Positions 6,833 through 18,800 of a stretch of DNA of 64,000 nt are shown piece by piece. Each line of letters starts with the position of its first letter. Positions within the stretch are counted from its first letter, which is position 1. The stretch covers positions 1 through 64,000 of the forward strand of contig NZ_KB894097.1 of NCBI RefSeq assembly GCF_000374305.1, read 5' to 3'. Made by a program: the position numbers and the translations under genes. This DNA is from Actinomadura flavalba DSM 45200 (GTDB lineage Bacteria; Actinomycetota; Actinomycetes; Streptosporangiales; Streptosporangiaceae). Below the pieces are notes generated by a model. That model had not been told where the DNA came from. It did no database searches and saw only the letters and a list, made by a program, of their open reading frames with translations.

Positions 6833-9800
6833 TCAGTGCGCTCCTTCCGTCGGGTCGAGGCGTTCGGCGAGGTGGTCCGCGAGCATGGCGGGGGTGACGT
6901 GGTCGAAGACGACGGTGGGGCTGAGCTTGGCGCCGGTGCGGGTGCTGAGGCGGTTGCGGAGTTCGGTGGCGCGGATCGAGGTGAAGCCGACGTCGAAGAA
7001 GACCGTGTCGGGGGTGAGGGGGTCCGGGGAGCCGAGCGTGGCGGCGGCCTCGGCGGCGACCAGGTCGCGCAGGGCGGTCAGGCGTTCCTCCGGGGCGAGG
7101 TCGTCGAGGGTGTCGGCGGGTTCGTCGGCGGGGGCGGGCGGGGGTGCTCCCTGGGCCGTCACCCGGGGCCAGTAGGGGCGGTGCTGGAAGGCGTAGGTGG
7201 GCAGCGGGACCGGGCGCGCGTCCGGGAACAGGGCCGTCCAGTCGACGGTGACGCCCCGGACCCACAGCTCGGCGGCCGAGGCGAGCAGGCGGTCCGCGCC
7301 GCCGTCGTCGCGGCGCAGGGTGCCCGCGACGACGCCCGTGACGCCCGCGTCGTCCAGGACCTCCTGGATCGCCGGGGTCAGTACCGGATGGGCGCTGACC
7401 TCCAGGAACGCGCGGTGGCCCTCGGCGGCGAGCGCGGCGACGGCCTCGCCGAAGCGGACGCGTCCGCGCAGCGAGCGGTACCAGTACGCCGCGTCCAGCC
7501 CGGCGTCCCGCACGGGACGCACCTCGGCGGCCGAGAAGTACGGGACGCGCGGCGCCTCGGGGCGGAGGTCGCGGAGGGCGGCGGCCAGGTCGTCGCGGAC
7601 GGCCTCGACCTGCGCGGTGTGCGAGGCGTAGTCGACGGGCAGCCGCCGGACCCGGACGCCGTCGGCGGCCAGCTCGCGTTCCAGCGCGTCCAGCGCTCCG
7701 GGCGCGCCGCCGACGACGGTCGCCGCCGGGCCGTTGACGACGGCGACCTCGACGCCGTGCCGGAGCCGCTCGGCGGTCTCGTCCTCGGGGAGGGCGACGG
7801 CGAGCATCCCGCCGCGTCCGGCCAGCGTGCGGGCGACGGCGCGGGCGCGCAGCGCGACGACCCGCGCGGCGTCGTCCAGGCTGAGCGCGCCCGCGACGTG
7901 CGCGGCGGCGATCTCGCCCTGCGAATGTCCCACGACGGCGGCGGGCACGACGCCCAGCGCCTCCCACACCGCCGCGAGCGCGACCATCACGGCGAACGAC
8001 GCGGGCTGCACGACGTCCACGCGCTCCAGCGACGGCGCTCCGGGCGCGTCCCGCAGCACGTCGGTGAGCGACCATCCCGTCAGCGGCGCGAGCGCCCGTT
8101 CGCACTCGGCGATCTTGGCGGCGAACACGGGCGACGCGTCCAGCAGCGCCGCGCCCATCCCGGCCCACTGCGCGCCCTGCCCGGGGAACACCAGCACCGG
8201 CCCGGCCGCCGCGACCGCGACGCCCTCGACGAGCGCGGGGTGCGGAGCGCCGTCCCGCAGCGCGGCGAGCCCGTCGAGCAGCCCGGCCCGGTCACGTCCG
8301 ACGACGACGGCCCGGTGCGCCAGCGGCGCCCGCGTCGCGGCCAGCGAGTACGCGAGATCGCCCGGCTCCGCCTCCACGAACCCGGACAGCCGCCCCGCCT
8401 GCGCCCGCAGTCCCCCGGCCGACCCCCCGGACACCACGAACGGCAGCGCCCCGGCGTCGGGCTCCGACCCGGCGACGTCACGCGCCGGGACGGCGCCACC
8501 TTGCGCGTCGGCCGACGCGGTGCCGGGCCGAGCGGGTTGCGCGCGCTCGCTCGGGGCGGCGGGTCCGGCGCCGGTGGCGGGGCCGGGGGGAACACCTCGT
8601 CGGCCGGGGGTGAAGACCGGTGTGGTGCCGGGCCGGGCGGGGCGCTCGGGCTCGGGCGGGGCGGGGGGCGGCTCCTCCAGAATGACGTGGGTGTTGGTGC
8701 CGCTGACGCCGAAGGCGGAGACGGCGGCGCGGCGGGGGCGGCCGTTCGCGGTCCAGGGGCGGTTCTCGGTGAGGAGCCGGACGGTGCCGCCGGACCAGTC
8801 GGCCTCGGGCGTCGGGGCGTCCACGTGCAGGGTGCGGGGCAGGACGCCGTGCCGCAGCGCCAGCAGCATCTTGATGACGCCCGCGACGCCGCCGGCGGCC
8901 TGGCTGTGCCCGATGTTCGACTTGATCGAGCCGAGCCACAGCGGGTGGTCCGGGTCGCGTTCGCGGCCGTAGACGTCCAGCAGCGCGCCGACCTCGATCG
9001 GGTCGCCCAGCGTGGTGCCGGTGCCGTGGCCCTCGACGGCGTCGACGTCGGCGGGCGTCAGGCCCGCGTCGGCGAGCGCGCGCCGGATCACGCCGCTCTG
9101 CGCGCTGCCGCTCGGCGCGGTGAGGCCGTTGGAGGCGCCGTCCTGGTTGAGCGCGGACCCGCGCAGGACGCCCAGGACGTCGTGCCCGGCGCGCCGCGCG
9201 TCCGACAGCCGCTCCAGGAGCAGCAGGCCGACGCCCTCCGACCACGCGGTGCCGTCGGCGGCGGCGGCGAACGCCTTGGCGCGCCCGTCCGGGGCCAGGC
9301 CGCGCTGGCGGGAGAAGTCGATGTAGTTGTCCATCGTGGACATGACCGTCGCGCCGCCCGCGATGGCGAGGTCGCACTCGCCGCGCCGCAGCGCGTGCGC
9401 GGCCAGGTGCAGCGCGACCAGCGACGACGAGCACGCCGTGTCCACGGTGATCGCCGGGCCGCTCAGCCCCAGCGTGTACGCGACCCGTCCGGACGCGACG
9501 CTCCCGGCCGTCCCGGTCAGGCGGTATCCCTCCAGCTCGGGCGGGGGCGGCGACAGCAGCTTGGTGTAGTCGTGGTGGATCACGCCGGTGAACACCCCGA
9601 CCGGCGCGCCGCGCAGCCCGTGCGGGCTCAGGCCCGCGCGCTCCAGCAGCTCCCAGGTGACCTCCAGCAGCAACCGCTGCTGCGGGTCCATCGCGACGGC
9701 CTCGCGGGCGGAGATGCCGAAGAACTCGGCGTCGAAGCCCGTCGCGTCCACGAAGGAGCCCTTGCGCACGTAGTAGGTGCCGGGGCGGTCGGGGTCGGCG

Positions 9801-12800
9801 TCGTAGGCGTCGAGGTTCCAGCCGCGGTCGGTGGGCAGGTCGGTCATGGCGTCGACGCCGTCGTGGACGAGGCGCCAGAAGCCGTCCGGGTCGTCGGCGC
9901 CGCCGGGGTAGCGGCAGCCGATGGCGACGATCGCGATCGGGTCGTCGTCGTCCGGACGTGCCCGGACGACGACCGGGGCGGGCGCGGCGGCGGGCTCGTC
10001 GCCGGTGATCTCGGCGGCCAGGTGCGCGGCGAGGCGGGCGGGGGTCGGATGGTCGAAGACGGCGGTCGCGGGCAGCCGGAGGCCGGTGGGCCCGGCGAGC
10101 CGGTTGCGCAGCTCGACGGCGGTGAGCGAGTCGAACCCGGCCTCCTTGAACGTCCGGGCGGGTTCGACGGCGTCGGCTCCCTCGTGGCCGAGGACGGCGG
10201 CGGCGTTGCGGCGCACCAGGTCGAGCAGGACGCGGGTCCGCTCGGCCGGGGCGAGGCGGGCGTACTCGGACGTGGCGTCGGCCTCGGGCGGCGTGGCCTG
10301 CTCGCGCGACGGGGGGACGAGGGCGCGCAGCAGCGGGTGCGGCGGCTCGTCGGCGGCGCGCAACCCGGCCAGGTCGAGCGCAACCGGGACCGGGGCCGGG
10401 TGCGCGGCGGCCAGGCCCGCGTCCAGCAGGGCCAGACCGGTCGCGGTGGGCAGCGGCAGGACGCCGGAGCGGCGGTGCCGGGCGGCCGACGTCGCGTCGA
10501 TCCGCGCCGTCAGCTCGCTCTCGGCCGCCCACCAGCCCCATGCCAGCGACACGGCGGGCAGGGCCCTCGCGCGCCGGACGTGCGCGAGCGCGTCGAGGTA
10601 GGCGTTCGCGGCGGCGTAGTTGCCCTGGCCCGGGTTGCCGAACGTGCCCGCCGCCGAGGAGAACAGGACGAACCAGGCGAGATCGGCGTCGCGGGTCAGC
10701 GCGTCCAGGTGGGCGGCGGCGTCGGCCTTGGCGGCGAGGACGGCGTCCAGGCGTTCGGGGGTCAGGGCCTCGATGACGCCGTCGTCGAGGACTCCGGCGG
10801 CGTGGATCACGGCGGTCAGCGGATGCGCGTCCGGGACGTCCGCGAGCACCCGCGCGACCTCGGCGCGGTGCGCCAGGTCGGCCGCGACGACCCGCACCCG
10901 CGCGCCGAGCCCTTCCAGCTCGGCGGCCAGCGCGTCCGCGCCCGGCGCCTGCGGCCCGCGCCGGCTGACGAGCAGCAGGTGCCGGGCGCCGTGCTCGGTC
11001 ACCAGGTGCCGCGCGACGAGCCCGCCCAGCGTGCCGGTGCCCCCGGTGACGAGCACCGTCCCGTCGGGGTTCAGCGGCGCGCCGGACGCGGCGGCGGCGG
11101 GCAGCTCGGCCAGATGCGGTGTGTGCAGGCGGCCGTCGCGCAGGGCCAGTTGGGGTTCGTCGTCGGGCAGCGCCGGGAGCGGCGCGCCGGGGGCGTCGGT
11201 GTCGAGGAGGACGATGCGGCCCGGGTGCTCGGACTGGGCGGAGCGAACGAGACCCCAGACGGCGGCGGCGGCCGGGTCGGTGACATCACCGGGCCCGCGC
11301 GCGGCGACGGCACCGGCCGTGACCACGACGAGCCGGGCACCGGGCTCGCCCGCCAGACCATGCAGCGCGGCGAGGACGCGACCGGTGACCTCGCGCAACC
11401 GGTCCAGCCCGCCCGACGCCACGGCCGGGTCGCCTGACGCAGCCAAGACATCCGGCACGGCCGAGACATCCGGCATGGGCGGGACACTCAGCGCGGGCAG
11501 GACATCCGGCGTGAGAGGGCCATCCGGCGCGAGTGGGGCCTCCGGCACGACCGAGATACCCGGCGCGGCCGGGACATCCGGCGCGGCCGGGACATCCGGC
11601 ACCGCCGAGACATCCGGCGTGAGCGGGATATCCGGCGTGAGCGGGTCATTCGGCGCGAGTGGGGCCTCCGGCACGACCGAGCTATCCGGCGCGTCCGGGA
11701 TATTCGGCGCAGGCGGGACGCCTGGCACGGCCGAGACATCCGGCGCGGGCGGCGCATCCGGCCCGGGTGGGGCATCCGGCCTGGGCGGGGCATCCGGCGT
11801 GGGTGGGGTATCCGGCGTGGGTGGGATGCGGACGATGCGCAGGTCCGGGTCTGCCGTGCCGGAGGCCGGGCCGTGCGGGGTCCAGGTGAGGCCGTAGAGC
11901 GGGGGGCGGGTGTCGCGTTCGGGGCGTTCTGGGATGAGCCAGTAGTGCTCGTGCTGGAACGGGTAGGTCGGGAGGTCGACGGGGCGGGCGGGGAGGCCGT
12001 CGAAGAGGGTGGACCAGGTGACGGGGACGCCGCGGGTCCACAGGTGGGCGGCGGAGGCGAGGAGGCGGGCGGGGCCGCCGTCGTCGCGGCGGAGGGTGCC
12101 GGTGACGACGGCGGGGGTGCCGTCCAGGACCTCTTCGATCGCCGGGGTCAGGACGGGGTGGCTGCCGCACTCGACGAAGACGCGGTGCCCGGCGTCGGCC
12201 AGCGCCGCGACGGCGTCGCCGAAACGGACGGGTTCGCGCAGGTTGCGGTACCAGTAGCCCGCGTCCAGCGCGGCGTCGGTGACCCAGCGCGCCTCGGACG
12301 TCGAGTAGAACGGCACCTTCGGCGCGGACGGGCGAATCCCGCCCAGATCGCGCATCAGGTCGCCCTCGATGGCGGCGACATGCGAAGTATGCGACGCATA
12401 GTCGACGGGCAACCGCCGCGCCCGCACCCCCGCGGCCTCGTAGGAGGCCGACAGCGCCTCGATCGCCTCGGGCGCCCCGGCCACCACGGTCGCGGACGGC
12501 CCGTTGACGACCGCGACCTCGACCCCGTCCGGCAACGCCGAGGCCGCACCGTCCAGCGCACCCGGGATGACCGCGCCGGGCAACCCTGGCGCGCCGTCCA
12601 GCGAGGCCGAGGTGACCCTGCCCGGCGAGGCCGCGCCGTCCAGCGCGCCCGGGATGACCCTGCCGGGCGACCCTGCCGCGCCGTCTGGCGGGTCGGGGGA
12701 CAGGTGGGCGGCGGGGAGGGAGACCGCGAGCATGGCGCCGTGCCCGGCCAGTGTGCGGGCGATGGCCTGGGCGCGGAGGGCGACGACGCGGGCGGCGTCC

Positions 12801-15800
12801 TCCAGGGTCAGCGCGCCCGCCACGCAGGCCGCCGCGATCTCGCCCTGCGAGTGGCCCAGCACGGCGGCGGGCGCCACGCCCAGGGACTCCCACACCGCCG
12901 CGAGCGCCACCATCACCGCGAAGGACACGGGCTGGACGACGTCCACCCGGTCCAGCGACGGCGCCCCGGGCACCCGGCGGACGACGTCGAGCGCCGACCA
13001 GTCCACGACCTCGGCCACCGCGGCGTCGGCGGCCGCGAACCGCGCGGCGAACACCGGCGAGGCGTCCAGCAGTTCCGCGCCCATCCCGGCCCACTGCGCC
13101 CCCTGCCCGGGGAACACCAGCACCGGCCCGGACACCGGCGCGGCCTCTCCGGTGACGAGTCCCGGCACGTCGTCCGCGCCGTCCGCGAACGCCCGCAGCG
13201 CCGCGTCCGCCTGCTCCGGCCCGCTCACCGCGAGCACGGCCCGATGCTCCAACCGCGCACGCGCCGTCACCAGCGCGTGCGCCACGTCGACCGCACGCGA
13301 CGACCCCGACGACGGGTCACCGATGAGATCCGCCAGACGGCCCGCCTGGGCGCGCAGCGCGGCGGGGTCGCGGGCCGAGAGGACCCACGGGAACACCGAC
13401 GGCGCCTCGGCGGGTTCGTCCTCGGCCGCGGCCTCGGCGGGGGCCTCTTCGAGGATCACGTGCGCGTTCGTGCCGCTCACGCCGAACGACGAGACCGCCG
13501 CGCGGGCCGGGCGGTCCGCCTCCGGCCACGGCCGCGCCTCGGTGAGCAGTTCCACCGCGCCCGACGCCCAGTCGATCCGGCCGCTCGGTGCGTCCACGTG
13601 CAGCGTGCGGGGCAGGACGCCGTGCCGCAGCGCCTGGATCGTCTTGATGACGCCCGCCACGCCGGCGGCGGCCTGCGCGTGCCCGAGGTTGGACTTGAGC
13701 GAGCCCAGCCACAGCGGACGGTCCGCCGGACGGCCCTGACCGTAGGTGGCGAGCAGCGCGCCCGCCTCGATCGGGTCTCCGAGCGCGGTGCCGGTGCCGT
13801 GCGCCTCGACGGCGTCCACGTCGGCGGGGGTGAGGCCCGCGTCAGCGAGGGCGCGGCGGATGACGCGCTCCTGCGCGGGGCCGCTCGGCGCGGTCAGGCC
13901 GTTGGACGCGCCGTCCTGGTTCACGGCCGACCCGCGCAGCACCGCCAGGACGCGGCGGCCCGCGCGGCGCGCGTCCGACAGGCGTTGCAGCAGCACGACG
14001 CCGACGCCCTCCGACCACGCGGTGCCGTCCGCGCCGTCCGCGAACGCGCGGCACCGCCCGTCGGGCGACAGGGCGCGCTGCCGGGAGAACTCCACGAACG
14101 AGTCGGGACGCGACATCACGGCCACCCCGCCCGCGATGGCGAGGTCGCATTCGCCCGCGCGCAGCGCCCGCGCCGCCAGGTGCAGCGCGACGAGCGACGA
14201 CGAGCACGCCGTGTCCACCGTCAGCGCCGGGCCGCGCAGCCCGAGCGTGTACGCGATCCGGCCGGACGCGACGGCGCCCGACGCGCCCGTCCCCCGGTAG
14301 CCCTCCAGCTCGGCGGGCACCTCGCCGCCGGTCCCGTAGTCGTGGTACATGACGCCCGCGTAGACGCCGACGTCGGTGTCGCGGACCGACGCCGGGTCGA
14401 GGCCCGCGCGTTCCAGCACCTCCCACGACGTCTCCAGCAGCAGCCGCTGCTGCGGGTCCATGGCGAGGGCCTCGCGCGGCGAGATGCCGAAGAACGCGGC
14501 GTCGAACCCGCCCGCGTCGTCGAGGAAGCCGCCCTCGCGGACGTAGGAGCGGCCGGGGGTGCCGGGCTCGGGGTCGTAGAGGGCGGCCAGGTCCCAGCCC
14601 CGGTCGGCGGGGAAGGGGCCGATGGCGTCACCGTCCTCGGTGACGAACCGCCACAGGTCCTCCGGGGACGTGATGCCGCCGGGGAGTCGGCAGGCCATGC
14701 CGACGACGGCGATCGGGTCGCCCGGGTCGGCGGGGTCGGCGGGGTCGGCGGCGGGTGCGGCGTCCTCCGGCTTCGCGCCGAACAGCAGCCCGGCCAGGTG
14801 GCGGGCGACCGCGTCCGGCGTCGGGTGGTCGAACGCCAGCGTGACCGGCAGCCGCAGCCCCGTGGCGCGGACCAGCCGCTCCCGCAGCGCGACGGCCGAC
14901 GCCGACGTGAGCCCGAGGTCGCGGAACGCGGTGCCGGTCCGTACCTCGCCGCCCTCGGGCAGCTCGTGGAGCGCGGCGACCTCGTCCCGGACGATCCCCG
15001 CCAGCGCCTCCTCGCGCGCCGCCTCGGTCTCGCCTCGCAGCCGCCCGCGCAGCGCGTCGGTCACGGCGGAGTCCGGCACGGCGTCCCCGTCCGGGGCACC
15101 TTCCCGGACGTATCCGCCCGTCCCGACCAGATCACGCAGCGGCGCCGGTACGGGACCATCCGAACGAAAACCCTCCCCGCCCGCCTCGGCGCCACGATCG
15201 ACCCCGGCACCCGAGGCACGGCCGTCCCAATCCGTGGGCACCCCGGCCGTGTCCGTGCCGGGTCGGCCCGCGTCCGTGCCGGGTCGGCCCGCAGGCGTGG
15301 CGGGTCGAATCGCGTCCGGGGCGGGTCGGCCCGCGACCGGGGCAGGTCGGACCGCGACCGGGGCGGGTCGGACCGCGTCCGAGGCGGGTCGGACCGCGTC
15401 CAAGGCGGGTCGGCTCGCGTCCAAGGCGGGTCGAATCGCCTCCGACGCGGGTCGAGTCACATCCGTGGCGGGTCGGCCCGTGGGCGTGGCGGGGCGAATC
15501 GCCTCCGAGGCGGGGCGAATCGCCTCCGAGGCGGGGCGAATCGCCTCCGAGGCGGGGCGAATCGCCTCCGAGGCGGGGCGGACCGGGTCCGAGGCGGGGC
15601 GGACCGGGTCCGAGGCGGGGCGGACCGGGTGTGGGGTCGGGGTCGGGTCGGGGCGTAGGGCGTAGGTCACCGGGTGCGGTGCGTGCAGGGCGGCGTCCAA
15701 GGCCGTGGTGCGGTCGGCCGGGGTGAGGGGGGCGAGGTGGGGGATGGTGTCCGGTTTGTCCGGGCCGGTGCCGAGGAAGGTCGCCGGGAGGCCGTGGGAC

Positions 15801-18800
15801 GCGCGCAGGCGGGCCAGGGCCTCCAGGGCCGCCGCGCCCGCCGCCGCGGCGGCGTCGCCCGGGGTGCCGAGGACGCCCGCGAGCGAGGCGATCAGGACGA
15901 AGGACGTCACGGTGTCGCCGGTCAGCTCGTGCAGGTTCCAGGCGGCGTCTACGACGGCGGACGGCCGGGCGTCGTCGCCGGCGACATGGACGACGGCGGA
16001 CGGACGGTGGGCGGCGTCGGCGAACAGGGAGGCGAGCGCGGCGCGGTCGGCGGCGTCGCAGGCGGCGAGCACCACGTCGGCGCCGCGCTCGGTCAGCTCG
16101 TCGCGGAGCCCCGCAGCCCCCGCGTCGGCGCCCCCCAGGTCGCAGACCAGCACGAACCGCCGCACCCCGTGCGCCGCGAGGAGATGCCGCGCCACGGCAC
16201 CGCCACGCACCCCGCCCGCACCCGTGATCAGGACGACACCGTGCCCCCCGACCGACCCGTCGCGCGCGGAACCCGCACCGTCGGGAACGAACGCGGGCCG
16301 CAGCGCGGCACCCTCACCCACCTCGACCTGCCGCCCTTCGGGGGCGGTGTCCGCGTGCAGATCGGCGCTCTGCCCCCTGACCGCCCTGTCGCGCGCGGAA
16401 CCGGCGCCGTCCTGGACCAGGGTGGGACGCAGCACGGCACCCTCGCCCACCCCGACCTGCGGTCCCCCGGGGGCGATGTCCGCGAGCGGACCAGCACCCT
16501 GCCCCCCGAACGACCCGGCGCGGGCGGAACCCGCGCCGTCCCGGACCAGGGTGGGACGCAGCGCGACGCCGTGGCGTACCGCGATCTGCGGCTCCCCGGA
16601 GGCGACGGCCGCGAGCAGACCGGCGGCGTCCGGGTCGCCGCCGGGATCGAGGTCGACGAGCCGGACGCGACCCAACGCCGTGAGCTGAAGGTGCCGCAGG
16701 GCGCCCCAGACGGCGGCCCCCACCGGATCGGGCGCCGCATCGGCCACCGCCCCCCGCGTCACGACGACGACGGCGGCGGACGTGGCCGCGAGCCGGGCGG
16801 CGACCTCGGCCGCCAGGTCGGCGGCGTCCGGAACGGCGCGACCGGGCTCGCCACCGCGCGGAGCGAAGAACAGGACGACGCCCCCGCCCGCCGCCTCGAC
16901 GGCGGAAGCGAGCGAACCGTACCGAGCCACCCCCGACCCCACCACGCCGTACGGATCACCCCCGGCGAGCACCACGACGTCCGCGCCCTCACCGCCGGAC
17001 CCACCGGCGAGCCGACCCCCCACGACGGGAGCCACCACGCCGTGCGGATCGACGGCTGTGGGCTCGGCGTCCGCGCCCTCGGCGCCGGACGCACCGGTGA
17101 GCCGCCCGGCCACGGCCGGAGCCGCCACGTCGTGCTGATCGGGTTCACCGTGCGGATCGGCGGCTGCGGGCTCGGCGCCGGGCGCGCCGGTGAGCCGATC
17201 CGCCACGGCGGGGGCCACCACGCCGTACTGATCGGGCACACCATGCGGAACGGCGTCCGCGCCCTCAGCGCCGGACCCACCGGCGAGCCGCCCGGCCACG
17301 GCCGGAGCCGCCACGTCGTGCTGATCGGGTTCACCGTGCGGATCGGCGGCTGCGGGCTCGGCGCCGGGCGCGCCGGTGAGCCGATCCGCCACGGCGGGGG
17401 CCACCACGCCGTACTGATCGGGCACACCATGCGGAACGGCGTCCGCGCCCTCAGCGCCGGACCCACCGGCGAGCCGCCCGGCCACGGCCGGAGCCGCCAC
17501 GTCGTGCTGATCGGGCACACCGTGCGAATCGGCGGCTGCGCCCTCAGCGCCGGGCGCGCCGGTGAGCCGATCCGCCACGGCGGGGGCCACCACGCCGTAC
17601 TGATCGGGCACACCGTGCGAATCGGCGGCTGCGCCCTCAGCGCCGGACGCACCGGTGAGCCGATCCGCCACGGCGGGAGCCGCCACGTCGTGCTGATCGG
17701 GTTCAGCGTGCGGGTCGGCGGCTGTGGGCTCGGTGTCCGTGCTCTCGATGGGGGTCCAGGTGAGGCGGTGTAGGAGGCCGGGGCGGGTCGAGGCGACGGC
17801 GCGGAGGCGGGCCGGGTGGGAGAGGAGGGCGAGGCGGCGGGGCTTGCCGGACGGGGTGCGGGGCACCTCGTCGATCTCGTAGATCTCCTCGGGCACCTTG
17901 TAGGCCGAGAGGTGTTCCCGGCAGGCCGCCAGCAGCGCATGCGGGTCGAAACCGGACGGTTCGGGCACCGCGTACGCGACGGGGACCTCGCCCAGCACGT
18001 CGTGCGGGCGGCCCGTGACGGCGACGTCCGCGACGCCCGGAACCGTGCGCAGCACCGCCTCGACCTCGCCGGGGTGGATGTTCTCGCCGCCCCGGATGAT
18101 CAGTTCGCTGATGCGGCCGGTGACGGTGAAGAAGCCGTCCGCGTCGCGGCGGGCGAGGTCGCCGGTGCGGTACCAGCCGTCGCGCAGCGCCGCCGCCGTC
18201 TCCTTCGGCCGGTCGTGGTAGCCGAGCATGACGCTCGGGCCGCGCACCCACACCTCGCCCTCGGCGTCCGGGCCCGCGTCCGCGCCGGTGTCGGGGTCGA
18301 CGAGCCGCACCCCGAGCCCCGGGACGGGCAGCCCGCACGACCCCTCGACCCGCGCCCCGGTCGGCCAGTTGACGGTGATGGCGCCGCACGTCTCGGTGCT
18401 GCCGTAGGCGTCGAGCAGCGCGACGCCGAACGCGTCCTCGAACGACCGGCGCAGCTCGGCGGTCGTGACCGCCCCGCCGACGAGGCAGACCCGCAGGTCG
18501 GGCGCGGTCACGCCGCGCGTCCGGGCCGCCCGGACGAGCTGGTGGTACATCGCCGGGACGCCCGCCAGGAACGTGATCGACCGTTCCGGCAGCGCCTCCA
18601 GCACGTCGCCGGGCGCGAACCCGTCGAGCAGGTGGGCGCTCGCGCCGACGGCGGTGACGGCCAGCACGCACGCGATGTGCGACAGGCTGTGGAACAGCGG
18701 CAGCGGCCACAGCACCCGGTCGTCGCCGGTCAGCCCGGGGATCGGCGCGTAGCAGGCGGCGACCGACCACAGGCAGGACCGCTGCGACGACAGCACGCCC

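Noticed and set aside
6830..11437. 1535-codon open frame on the plus strand
   Set aside because: It is antisense to the PKS, has a composition typical of GC-rich shadow frames and no domain. The PKS frame shows all expected motifs.
15245..15622. CRISPR-like direct repeats
   Set aside because: Repeats are contiguous 21-bp in-frame coding units without unique spacers, inside a PKS.
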